Assembly: GCA_017397955.1 (NCBI GenBank)
Contig: JAFQHL010000005.1
Location: 1-43,149, forward strand
DNA from: Clostridia bacterium
GTDB taxonomy: Bacteria; Bacillota; Clostridia; Oscillospirales; CAG-382
Direction of reading: 5' to 3'
Length of the DNA: 43,149 nucleotides
Part shown: positions 19,003 through 26,390 of the stretch, piece by piece
Layout of the letters: each line of letters opens with the position of its first letter
How positions within the stretch are numbered: the first letter of the stretch is position 1
The notes under the pieces: model-generated
What the model was told of the DNA's origin: nothing
Seen by the model: only the letters and a program-made list of their open reading frames with translations
Databases searched by the model: none
Position numbers and translations under genes: made by a program

Positions 19003-20124
19003 TCAGCCTATAAGTTCATATACACGCTGACGCGCCGCTATATCTGCGGCTTCAATCTGCTCTATGGTGGGCTCGGCAACGGAGGTATGCTCCACTGTTA
19101 CCTTGCTTACTGTTTCCGATATCCCTATAAAGGATAGCTTTCCTTTAAGGAACAGCTCTACCGCCACCTCATTTGCGCCGTTCATGGCGGCGGGGGTGGT
19201 GCCGCCCTGCTTTGCCGCATAGCGGGCGAGAGGCAATAGGGGGAACGCCTCACCGTCAGGCGGATAAAAGCTAAGCCTGCCAAGGGTGGTAAAATCCAGC
19301 TCTGCCGCCAGGGAAGGCTGTCTTTCAGGATAACTAAGAGCGTACTGTATGCAAAGGCGCATATCGGGTACACCCATTTGGGCGATTACCGCGTTATCCG
19401 CAAAAACCGCCATTGAATGTATAATACTCTCCCTATGGATTATTACCTCAATTTTGTCTTCCGATACACCAAAAAGGTGCATAGCCTCAATAAGCTCCAG
19501 CCCTTTGTTCATCATGGTGGCACTGTCAATAGTCACCTTGCTGCCCATAGACCAGTTGGGGTGCTTCAGCGCATCGGCAGGAGTAACGGACTTTAAAAAT
19601 TCCCTGTCCTTGCCAAAGAAGGGACCGCCGGATGCGGTAAGTATGAGCTTTTTAGGTGACGGTTGACCCTGCAGGCATTGAAAAATTGCGGAATGCTCGC
19701 TGTCCACGGGCAAAATCCCGTTCTTTGCCAAGGGCATAACCACGCTGCCTCCTGCCACAAGCGTCTCCTTGTTGGCAAGGGCAAGGGTCTTACCTGCTTT
19801 AAGGCTTGCAACCGTGGGGCGCAGACCTCTTATGCCTGTAAGGGCGTTAAGCACCGTATCACATTCCGTTTGCGCGCCAAAGGAATCAAGGCAGTCGTCA
19901 CCGGTTACCACCTCTACAGCCGTGTCGGCAAGGGCGGTTTTAAGGGTGCTGTAATGCTTTTCGCCTATATATGCGTAGCGGGGCTTAAAGCGACGGCACT
20001 GTTCTTCCAACAGTTTTACATTATTGCCCGCCGCCAGCGCGCCCACCTGTATACCTAAATTTTCTGCAGACTCAAGGGCTTGGGTGCCTATAGAGCCTGT
20101 GGAGCCTAAAATACATAGCTTCAT
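19003..20124 (-). CDS. dxr: 1-deoxy-D-xylulose-5-phosphate reductoisomerase
   Basis: The 373-residue enzyme converts DXP to MEP with NADPH, the first committed step of the MEP pathway. The NADPH loop LGSTGSIG is at residues 4-11. The Glu of SEHSAIFQCL and the substrate loop MGSKVTIDSATMMNKGLE are present. The frame extends upstream to 20265, but homology begins at MKLCILGSTGSIG and the extension would run into cdsA. I therefore place the start at 20124, four bases after the cdsA stop. Neighbours are cdsA upstream and rseP 26 bases downstream. Confidence 0.96.
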   Translation of the reverse strand: MKLCILGSTGSIGTQALESAENLGIQVGALAAGNNVKLLEEQCRRFKPRYAYIGEKHYSTLKTALADTAVEVVTGDDCLDSFGAQTECDTVLNALTGIRGLRPTVASLKAGKTLALANKETLVAGGSVVMPLAKNGILPVDSEHSAIFQCLQGQPSPKKLILTASGGPFFGKDREFLKSVTPADALKHPNWSMGSKVTIDSATMMNKGLELIEAMHLFGVSEDKIEVIIHRESIIHSMAVFADNAVIAQMGVPDMRLCIQYALSYPERQPSLAAELDFTTLGRLSFYPPDGEAFPLLPLARYAAKQGGTTPAAMNGANEVAVELFLKGKLSFIGISETVSKVTVEHTSVAEPTIEQIEAADIAARQRVYELIG

Positions 20125-20128
20125 AATA

Positions 20129-20986
20129 TTACACCAATCCGGGCACAAGATACCTTGCCGCAAAGATAAACAGAAGTGTGGCAAGGGACAGGAACATAAC
20201 GCTGTCAAAGCGGTCCATAACACCGCCGTGACCGGGGAATATCTTACCGTAGTCTTTAATGCCAAAATCGCGCTTCAGTGCAGAGGCGCTAAGGTCGCCC
20301 ATTTGTGCAATGAGAGAAGCGGGTACGGCCACGGCAATACGGAGGAGATAGTTGATATCGCTGCCGAATGCAAGGTCCATAACCAAGCCGTAAACGGCAA
20401 AGCCCACTACTGCGCCAACAACGCCGCTTACCATGCCTGCAACGGTCTTTTTGGGGGAAAGATTAGGACAAAGTTTCTTCTTGCCGAAGAATTTGCCGCC
20501 GAATATGGCAAAAGTGTCCGTCATCCACGCGGCAATAAGAATAAGCAGATAGTCATACACCGCATAGTCGCGCACTTTTACAAAGCTGTAAAAGGCGGCG
20601 GCGGCAAATAAGCACATTGCCGCTGTAGCCATCAAGCGGGACGCCCTTACTTTGCCAAAGGCAAATACCGAAACACACATAAGGTAAAAAACAAAAAGGG
20701 TGCAAAGTATAAATATAAGTGTGTAGGTATGGGCTGTTTGGGGCACGAACTCCGGTAGCATATCCTTTATTCGTGCACACAGGGTTACAAGATAACAAAA
20801 GACAGCTGCAGGCAGATTTATGTACCAGTACTTAATGCCACCAAAACCTGCACAGCCGGCAAGCTCGTACCCTGCGATAGCCGCAAGCAAGCCTATAGCT
20901 ATGGGAAAAACCGCCGTGTCTGCAAAAAACAGCACGGGAAAAAATATAATAAAGGCAACAATTGCCGTAATAATCCTTGTTTTCAT
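20129..20986 (-). CDS. cdsA: Phosphatidate cytidylyltransferase
   Basis: The 285-residue, very hydrophobic protein has about eight membrane spans. It ends with the CdsA signature: SALKRDFGIKDYGKIFPGHG followed by GVMDRFDSV. It makes CDP-diacylglycerol from phosphatidate and CTP in the membrane, the branch point for phospholipids. GAGGTG lies eight bases before the ATG. It follows uppS by 19 bases and precedes dxr by 4, matching the conserved uppS-cdsA-dxr order. Confidence 0.95.
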   Translation of the reverse strand: MKTRIITAIVAFIIFFPVLFFADTAVFPIAIGLLAAIAGYELAGCAGFGGIKYWYINLPAAVFCYLVTLCARIKDMLPEFVPQTAHTYTLIFILCTLFVFYLMCVSVFAFGKVRASRLMATAAMCLFAAAAFYSFVKVRDYAVYDYLLILIAAWMTDTFAIFGGKFFGKKKLCPNLSPKKTVAGMVSGVVGAVVGFAVYGLVMDLAFGSDINYLLRIAVAVPASLIAQMGDLSASALKRDFGIKDYGKIFPGHGGVMDRFDSVMFLSLATLLFIFAARYLVPGLV

Positions 20987-21005
20987 AACAAAAACACCTC
21001 TGTTT

Positions 21006-21719
21006 TTATTTACCGAATCTGCGCTTTCTTCTTCCGAATTCCTCTATAGCTTCAAGCAATTTGCTCTCGTCAAAATCCGGCCACAGCGTATCGGAAAAAT
21101 AATATTCTGCATAAGCACTTTGCCACAGCAAAAAGTTGGATATCCTTTTTTCGCCACCTGTGCGGATAACCAAATCGGGGTCGGGCAGGTGAGCGGTATA
21201 TAGGCGGTCGGAAATAGCCTGTTCATCAATCTCCGTAACGCCCTCTTTAATCAGTGCCTCTACCGCTTGCTTTATCTCGTTTCTGCCACCGTAGCTAAGG
21301 GCGATGCAAAGGGTAAGGCCTGTGTTGTTTTCAAGCTTGTGTTGGCTTTCTATAAGCGCGGCGCGGCTTTTCTCGTCAAAATAAGAAAGGTCGCCCAGTA
21401 TTCTAAGCCGTATATTTTTCTTCATCAATTCCGGCACATACTTAATAATGTATGCGTGCATTATTTTAAGTATGCCCTCCACCTCCTCGGCATCCCTTTG
21501 CCAATTTTCGGTGGAAAAAGCGTAAACCGTAAGACACTCTATACCCAGTCGGTCACAGGCATCCACGGTCTTTACAAAGTTTTCACTGCCCACCTTGTGA
21601 CCCGCGGTGCGGGGCATGGCGCGGCGGGTTGCCCACCTGCCGTTACCGTCCATTATTATGGCAACGTGGCGGGGTAAAACCTTTATATCGGTGCTTTTAA
21701 TCTTCTTTTTGCCAAACAT
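21006..21719 (-). CDS. uppS: Isoprenyl (undecaprenyl) diphosphate synthase
   Basis: The 237-residue cis-prenyltransferase condenses isopentenyl diphosphate onto farnesyl diphosphate to give the C55 lipid carrier precursor for peptidoglycan. Diagnostic motifs are HVAIIMDGNGRWA (catalytic Asp), LSYGGRNEI and PDLVIRTGGEKRISNFLLWQ. An upstream GTG at 21773 would extend the frame by 18 residues. That extension would be read through the hairpin at 21748-21777 and has no homology, so I prefer the ATG at 21719 (MFGKKK), preceded by AGGGGG about ten bases upstream. Upstream is frr, downstream cdsA. Confidence 0.94.
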   Translation of the reverse strand: MFGKKKIKSTDIKVLPRHVAIIMDGNGRWATRRAMPRTAGHKVGSENFVKTVDACDRLGIECLTVYAFSTENWQRDAEEVEGILKIMHAYIIKYVPELMKKNIRLRILGDLSYFDEKSRAALIESQHKLENNTGLTLCIALSYGGRNEIKQAVEALIKEGVTEIDEQAISDRLYTAHLPDPDLVIRTGGEKRISNFLLWQSAYAEYYFSDTLWPDFDESKLLEAIEEFGRRKRRFGK

Positions 21720-21747
21720 TGGGTGTAATCCCCCTGCTATTTTTTTT

Positions 21748-21777
21748 AGGGGTGACGGCGTTTTCGCCGACACCCCT
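21748..21777 (-). other. Strong hairpin between frr and uppS
   Basis: On the minus-strand transcript a 7-bp stem (AGGGGTG/CACCCCT), one mismatch and a 5-bp stem (CGGCG/CGCCG) close an AAAA tetraloop, 14 bases after the frr stop. It is followed by a run of A rather than U, so it is not a standard terminator for the operon. Read on the plus strand, the T run precedes rather than follows the stem. It may be an mRNA processing or stability element separating frr from uppS. Confidence 0.6.
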
Positions 21778-21791
21778 TGCTGTTTGTAAAC

Positions 21792-22346
21792 TTAGATTTC
21801 CATTATCTCAGCTTTTTTGTTTTCGCTTACTTTGTCAACTTCTTTAATATACTTGTCGGTAAGGTCCTGTACTTCTTTTTCGCTTATCTTCTGCTCGTCC
21901 TCGGTCATCTCGCTTGCCTTTTTCATATCCTTGCACTTGTCGTTGGCGTCTCTGCGGATGTTACGGAGCGCAACCTTAGTGTCCTCACCCATATCGCGTA
22001 CCTGCTTGGAAAGCTCTTTTCTGCGTTCTTCGGTAAGGGAAGGGAATGCAAGACGAATACTCTTACCGTCGCTTTGAGGAGTAATGCCTATATCAGATGC
22101 TTGTATTGCCTTTTCCAATGCTTTAAGCACAGAGGGGTCCCAAGGAGTTATAAGCAAGGTCTTGGGGTCGGGGCTCTTAATGTCTGCAACCTGATTAACG
22201 GGTGTGGGAACGCCGTAATAGGGTACGGAAACCTTATCAAGCACCTTTGCGCTGGCTCTGCCTACGCGTATGCCTGCTAAATCCTCCTCGTATACGGATA
22301 TGCTCTTCTTCATTTTTTCTTCAAAAGGTTTAAGGTCAAGTTTCAT
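21792..22346 (-). CDS. frr: Ribosome recycling factor
   Basis: The 184-residue protein (usual length about 185) begins MKLDLKPFEEKMKKSI. It contains the RRF hallmarks IRVGRASAKVLDKVSVPYYG near residue 27 and TEERRKELSKQV in the C-terminal helix. With EF-G it splits post-termination ribosomes. The frame continues upstream to 22406 and into pyrH, but family alignment and an AAAGGA about nine bases upstream fix the start at 22346. It lies 50 bases after pyrH in the conserved pyrH-frr order. Confidence 0.96.
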   Translation of the reverse strand: MKLDLKPFEEKMKKSISVYEEDLAGIRVGRASAKVLDKVSVPYYGVPTPVNQVADIKSPDPKTLLITPWDPSVLKALEKAIQASDIGITPQSDGKSIRLAFPSLTEERRKELSKQVRDMGEDTKVALRNIRRDANDKCKDMKKASEMTEDEQKISEKEVQDLTDKYIKEVDKVSENKKAEIMEI

Positions 22347-22396
22347 AAGGTTTAATTCCTTTCTAGATGTATGTTTATGTGTTTTCTTTTCGTTAA

Positions 22397-23101
22397 TTAA
22401 GGGCAAACAACCGTGCCTACATCCTCACCCAAAAGTGCGCGGCGTATGTTGTCAGGGTCCTTAAGGGCAAATACCAGCATACCCATACCGTTTTCCTGCC
22501 CCATACAGGATGCGGTGGCATCAACTGCTTTAAGCCCGCGCTCAATAACTTCGTCATAACTTATGCGGCTAAAACGCTTTGCATCGGGGTTTTGCTTGGG
22601 GTCACTGTCATAAACGCCGTCTATATTCTTGGCACAAAGTAAAATGTCCGCTTCTATCTCCAACGCTCTAAGCATTGCGCCCGTATCCGTGGAAAAATAG
22701 GGGTTGCCCGTACCGCAGGCAAAAATAACGGCACTGCCCTGCTCCAAATACTTCTTTGCCAAATCGGGGGAATAAGTTTCTGCCAATCGCTGTACCTGCA
22801 AGGGGGAAAGCACGTGGGCATCCAGCCCGCACTTAATCAGAGTGTCCTGCACGGCAATGGAGTTTATAAGGGTTGCAAGCATACCCATACCGTCACTGCG
22901 AGAGCGCTCTATATTTATACCCTGTCTGCCGCGCCATATATTGCCGCCGCCTATAACAATGGCAATCTGCGCGCCAAGCTCTGCACATTCCTTAATTGCG
23001 CGGCAAACCTTGGTTGTAAATTCGCCGTCCAAAATGCCGTCGGGGGCAGAAAGCGCCTCTCCGGACAGTTTAAGCAGCACTCTTTTGTACTTCAAGCTCA
23101 T
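22397..23101 (-). CDS. pyrH: Uridylate (UMP) kinase
   Basis: The 234-residue amino-acid-kinase-fold enzyme phosphorylates UMP to UDP and is usually hexameric. Motifs include RVLLKLSGEAL at the N-terminus, VIGGGNIWRG near residue 50, GMLATLINSIAVQD, and the GTGNPYFSTDTGAMLRALE stretch near 140 typical of bacterial PyrH. In most Firmicutes rpsB and tsf lie directly upstream. Here the upstream neighbour, 30 bases away, is the metzincin-like lipoprotein gene, so the ribosomal-protein pair has been separated. No promoter fits in the 30-base gap, so expression probably comes from upstream. Confidence 0.96.
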   Translation of the reverse strand: MSLKYKRVLLKLSGEALSAPDGILDGEFTTKVCRAIKECAELGAQIAIVIGGGNIWRGRQGINIERSRSDGMGMLATLINSIAVQDTLIKCGLDAHVLSPLQVQRLAETYSPDLAKKYLEQGSAVIFACGTGNPYFSTDTGAMLRALEIEADILLCAKNIDGVYDSDPKQNPDAKRFSRISYDEVIERGLKAVDATASCMGQENGMGMLVFALKDPDNIRRALLGEDVGTVVCP

Positions 23102-23131
23102 TTTGCACCACTCTTTTCTTTTATTAGAATT

Positions 23132-24535
23132 TTATATTCGTTCCTTTAAAAAATCCTTTAATTGGGTGGGTATACTGTTTCTCCAACCCAAAAGCTTTGC
23201 GGTAAGCAAACCTACGTGGCAGTTTTCTATCTCAGCAGGCTCGTACCTCATTATGTCTTTGTCAAAATATATTGAAGCCAACGCATTGCCCTTTTCGCTA
23301 AGCGCTTCTTCGTACAGGTCTACTGCGCCGTAGGCGTGCAAAAGCTCATGCATATACAGGGCGGGGCAGGCAAAAAAGCCGCTTTCTTTTGATGTACTGT
23401 AAAACATGGCGCAAAACTCGTTTACATAGCCGTCATCCACGCAGTTAACATCGCTGGGGACGCAAAAACTTCGGCCCTGCTTGTTAAAATGGAACATTAT
23501 GCAATAGTTACCGTCATAGCCTGCAGGCAACAGGCTTTGCACATAGCTTGCCCAACCGCCACGGTCGGCAAAGGCTCTGTCGGCCCAATCCGCTCCGTTG
23601 CTGTAGTGGGGCGCGGCAAGCTTGGTTGTTGTTTCTTCCCAAATATAATTAAAATTAAGATCCTTTATGCCGTATTCCGCCGCCTGCTTTGTAATATAGT
23701 CGCCTGCGGTTTTCAGCATTTCTTTAAGGTCGCTTGCGCTTTCGGCATCCCATACCGATGTGCCGTCATCTACCAGTACATTTATCCAAAGGCAGTCCCC
23801 CGTAAGCCGCTTTGCGCTGCCCACGTTTTCCGTAATTGTGTCGCTAACCGTGCCTGCAAGCACCACTTTTTCGTAAAGGAACAAAAGGCTGTCCGTAAGG
23901 CGGTACCCATCTTCCGTTTCTACCATACCAAAGCTGTATATACTACTGCCTTTACTGTACTGAAAACGAAGCACACCGTCCTGTAAGCCCAAATAGCTTA
24001 CTGCGGCATCGGAAAACTCTGTATCAAATCCGGCATTGTAAACACAGCAAAACTCCGTATTACCTAAAAAGTCTTGCCTTAAAACAGGCGGACCTACACG
24101 GGGATAACGCTCCAAATATTCCTCCGCTACACAGCTTTCGCGGCTGTAGACAGAATCCAAAAGTGACGTTACCGCATCAAAGGATTTGTACTTACAAGCC
24201 TCGTCAAGGGGATAATAGCGGTCGCCTACGGTATAGCCATAAGCCATTTTTTCCAAACCTATTGCACAGTCAGCCAAGGCTTGGTTGGCAAATATATCTA
24301 TAACCTCGCCGTCCAGCGCCAAAAGCTTCCTTGCCGTATCACAAAGCGCCGCGTTTTCGGGGCTTTCCGCTACGCTTTGCTCTTTCATTGATTCGCTAAT
24401 CTCTGCAGAGGGTGTATCGGCAGGCCTTAAATCCGGTTTCCCGCAGGAGGCAAGAAGAAAGCACAGCAAAAGCAAGGTCAAAAAACGTGCAGTGTATTTA
24501 TTTGCCGCTCTTTTCGTAACGCAAGCTCTTTTCAT
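23132..24535 (-). CDS. Lipoprotein with metzincin-like zinc peptidase motif
   Basis: The 467-residue product has a signal peptide ending in a lipobox (LLAS before Cys31), predicting a lipid-anchored extracellular protein. Near the C-terminus HELLHAYGAVD (residues 396-406) fits the metzincin zinc site HExxHxxGxxH/D with Asp as third ligand. The sequence DIMRY 23 residues later looks like the Met-turn. No named family is recognised in the N-terminal 350 residues. I infer a surface zinc peptidase of unknown substrate. The ATG at 24535 is chosen because the signal peptide starts there; a TTG at 24568 would add 11 residues. It overlaps the preceding pseudo-hydrolase gene by 38 bases, suggesting coupled translation, and lies 30 bases before pyrH. 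Confidence 0.75.
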   Translation of the reverse strand: MKRACVTKRAANKYTARFLTLLLLCFLLASCGKPDLRPADTPSAEISESMKEQSVAESPENAALCDTARKLLALDGEVIDIFANQALADCAIGLEKMAYGYTVGDRYYPLDEACKYKSFDAVTSLLDSVYSRESCVAEEYLERYPRVGPPVLRQDFLGNTEFCCVYNAGFDTEFSDAAVSYLGLQDGVLRFQYSKGSSIYSFGMVETEDGYRLTDSLLFLYEKVVLAGTVSDTITENVGSAKRLTGDCLWINVLVDDGTSVWDAESASDLKEMLKTAGDYITKQAAEYGIKDLNFNYIWEETTTKLAAPHYSNGADWADRAFADRGGWASYVQSLLPAGYDGNYCIMFHFNKQGRSFCVPSDVNCVDDGYVNEFCAMFYSTSKESGFFACPALYMHELLHAYGAVDLYEEALSEKGNALASIYFDKDIMRYEPAEIENCHVGLLTAKLLGWRNSIPTQLKDFLKERI

Positions 24536-25742
24536 ACCAAAAAACACCAAATATAATAGCGGCAACAAAAAGGAATGCTATTGCAAGCCCTATGCACCAC
24601 TTAATGGTTCTGTTTATAACCAAATCGTACTTTGCGCTGTCGGTCATATCGGTGGTAAACTTTATATCAACAAAGGTATCGGCTTTAATATTGGTTATGG
24701 TGTAAGAGAAAATGTTGGGGTTTTGGGTCTTCTTAAGGGAGGATACGGAGATTTCTTTGTTGTTTACCTTAACGCTTTGGATTTTAAAGCCCTGCTCTTG
24801 GGTTATGTTTATCATCGCAGAGCCGTTGTAGCCTATCTTTGCGGATGTAGGGCTTACCTTGCCGCCTTCACCTGCAACACAGCTAAGGGTAAAGCCTTCG
24901 GAAGAAAAGTTTTCCGTAACAGCCCATTGTACAATGGAAGGCTCGTTAAAAGCAAGGGCACCTTTAAGTGCGGCCTTGGTATCGCCGTCATATTCATGAT
25001 ACTCAACATTAACAGGCACATTAAGCGAGTCCAGCTTTGCCTTTAAAGCTCTGGTATTTGCGTAAACAACTTTATCGCCCTTGGGCGCAACCACTCTAAA
25101 CGCTTTGTCCTTTGCGCGCTCATTGGTGGCAACTGCGCTTGCATCACAAAAACCGCCGACAGACATCACGCGGGACACGGTAGAGGAATATCTGCAAAAG
25201 AAATCATAAGCGGCAGTGGCACCGTTGCCCATACCTATTACAGCAACGCGGTCTTCAAAAATAGCATCCGTCGCCTTTATATCGTCCACCAAGGCTTTAA
25301 CTGTAGACATTACTCTGGTTGCGTTGGGGGAAAACTTATAATCCGTACCGGTTGCAGAGGTCCAGTTTTCACCTGTCGGGCATTGCGGCGCTATCACTAT
25401 ATAGCGGTAGTCCGCACATTCCTTTTCTGCTTGTGCAGACAAAAGCTGGCTTAAAACACTACCCGCCTGCAGCTGTGCCTTGTTATCGTCACCTTCACCG
25501 CCCGCTTCGTGGAAGAACACTATAAGCGTTGCTTTAACCGCGCCGTCACCGGGTTTGTACGCGGGTGAATCATATCTGCGGTAGTTAAGACGCATATAAT
25601 CACCGTCAAAAGTTTTTGCCTTTGTTTTTGCAAGCATCTGTTCAACACTTGCAATACCGCCGTCTTCAGCGGCAGAAACGGTAACAACCGAGGCAAAAAT
25701 CATTAAAAACACAAACAAAAAGCATATTATTCTCTTAACCAT
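24498..25742 (-). CDS. Membrane-anchored alpha/beta-hydrolase homologue lacking the catalytic residues
   Basis: The 414-residue protein has a signal peptide (cleavage near VSAAE, residue 25) and a hydrolase-like domain (about 50-300). A beta-rich InlB-B-like repeat (about 305-385) and a C-terminal transmembrane helix with a basic tail follow. It parallels the esterase at 1241 segment by segment (FFHEAGGEGDDN against FLHGSGGRGNDN; YIVIAPQCPTGENW against YVVIAPQCAEGAQW). The nucleophile elbow reads GMGNG (170-174), with Gly172 where Ser is required, and the catalytic His region has no His. It is therefore probably a binding or scaffold protein rather than an enzyme. The start at 25742 gives the cleanest signal peptide; a TTG at 25778 is possible. 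A strong promoter lies at 25805-25832. Confidence 0.78.
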   Translation of the reverse strand: MVKRIICFLFVFLMIFASVVTVSAAEDGGIASVEQMLAKTKAKTFDGDYMRLNYRRYDSPAYKPGDGAVKATLIVFFHEAGGEGDDNKAQLQAGSVLSQLLSAQAEKECADYRYIVIAPQCPTGENWTSATGTDYKFSPNATRVMSTVKALVDDIKATDAIFEDRVAVIGMGNGATAAYDFFCRYSSTVSRVMSVGGFCDASAVATNERAKDKAFRVVAPKGDKVVYANTRALKAKLDSLNVPVNVEYHEYDGDTKAALKGALAFNEPSIVQWAVTENFSSEGFTLSCVAGEGGKVSPTSAKIGYNGSAMINITQEQGFKIQSVKVNNKEISVSSLKKTQNPNIFSYTITNIKADTFVDIKFTTDMTDSAKYDLVINRTIKWCIGLAIAFLFVAAIIFGVFWYEKSLRYEKSGK

Positions 25743-25804
25743 GGTATACACCAAACCTTTCTGTGTCAAACTGACCAAGGGGTACAGATATCCTTATAAA
25801 TATC

Positions 25805-25832
25805 ATTATATATATTTTGCGTGTTTTGTCAA
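25805..25832 (-). promoter_or_regulatory. Sigma-A-type promoter for the long minus-strand operon
   Basis: On the minus strand TTGACA (25827-25832) and TATAAT (25805-25810) are perfect consensus boxes 16 bases apart. The expected start leaves a leader of roughly 55 bases before the ATG at 25742. It probably drives the pseudo-hydrolase gene and, at least partly, the genes behind it. Confidence 0.75.
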
Positions 25833-25844
25833 GTCTTTGATGTA

Positions 25845-25874
25845 TTGACAAAAGGGTGTTTGGGGTGTTAAAAT
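25845..25874 (+). promoter_or_regulatory. Sigma-A-type promoter for the dut-dus operon
   Basis: TTGACA (25845-25850) and TAAAAT (25869-25874) are separated by 18 bases, about 30 bases before the GTG start of dut. The -35 box lies only 12 bases from the -35 box of the divergent minus-strand promoter, so the two polymerase sites are back to back and could compete or share control. Confidence 0.75.
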
Positions 25875-25903
25875 CAATACATGATAATTTGGAGGTGTCT
25901 GCC

Positions 25904-26377
25904 GTGGAAAAAGTGGCGCGTTTTGAAAAAATAAGCAGCAATCAATATCTTAAGGATACAGGCTCGGACGCAGGCTATGAGGATATAAAGCTTCCCCGCC
26001 GCGCAACGGCACATTCTGCCGGCTACGACTTTTTTGCACCCACAGATGTGTTTTTGCCTGCGGGTGGCAGCGCCGTGGTTAAAACCGGCATCCGCGCCTT
26101 TATCAAGGCGGGCTGGGCGCTTCTTATTTACCCACGCAGCGGGCTGGGCTTTAAGCTGGGCTTGCGCCTTGCCAACACGGTTGGGGTTATAGACGGTGAC
26201 TATTGCTTTTCCGATAACGAGGGGCATATTATGATAAAGCTTGTTAACGGCGGCGATGCTTCCGTTACCCTAAGTGCGGGCACCGCCATTGCACAGGGCA
26301 TATTCACTCCCTACGGAATAACAGAGGACGATTGTGCCACAGCTGTCCGCAACGGCGGCTTTGGCAGTACGGATTAG
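25904..26377 (+). CDS. dut: dUTP diphosphatase (trimeric)
   Basis: The 157-residue enzyme hydrolyses dUTP to dUMP, keeping uracil out of DNA and feeding dTMP synthesis. All five motifs are seen: AGYDFFA, PRSGLGFKLG, NTVGVIDGDY with the catalytic Asp/Tyr, IAQGIF, and the C-terminal P-loop-like NGGFGSTD. I place the start at a GTG (25904), eight bases after GGAGG. The in-frame ATG further upstream at 25856 lies between the promoter boxes and cannot be the start. It heads the plus-strand operon, followed 13 bases later by pgeF. Confidence 0.93.
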   Translation: MEKVARFEKISSNQYLKDTGSDAGYEDIKLPRRATAHSAGYDFFAPTDVFLPAGGSAVVKTGIRAFIKAGWALLIYPRSGLGFKLGLRLANTVGVIDGDYCFSDNEGHIMIKLVNGGDASVTLSAGTAIAQGIFTPYGITEDDCATAVRNGGFGSTD

Positions 26378-26390
26378 GAGCGATTGTTTT

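Noticed and set aside
20125..20265. Upstream extension of dxr by 47 residues
   Set aside because: It would overlap cdsA by 137 bases and precede the conserved NADPH-binding start. The ATG at 20124 fits the family.
21720..21773. GTG start adding 18 residues to uppS
   Set aside because: The extension is read through the hairpin at 21748-21777 and has no family counterpart.
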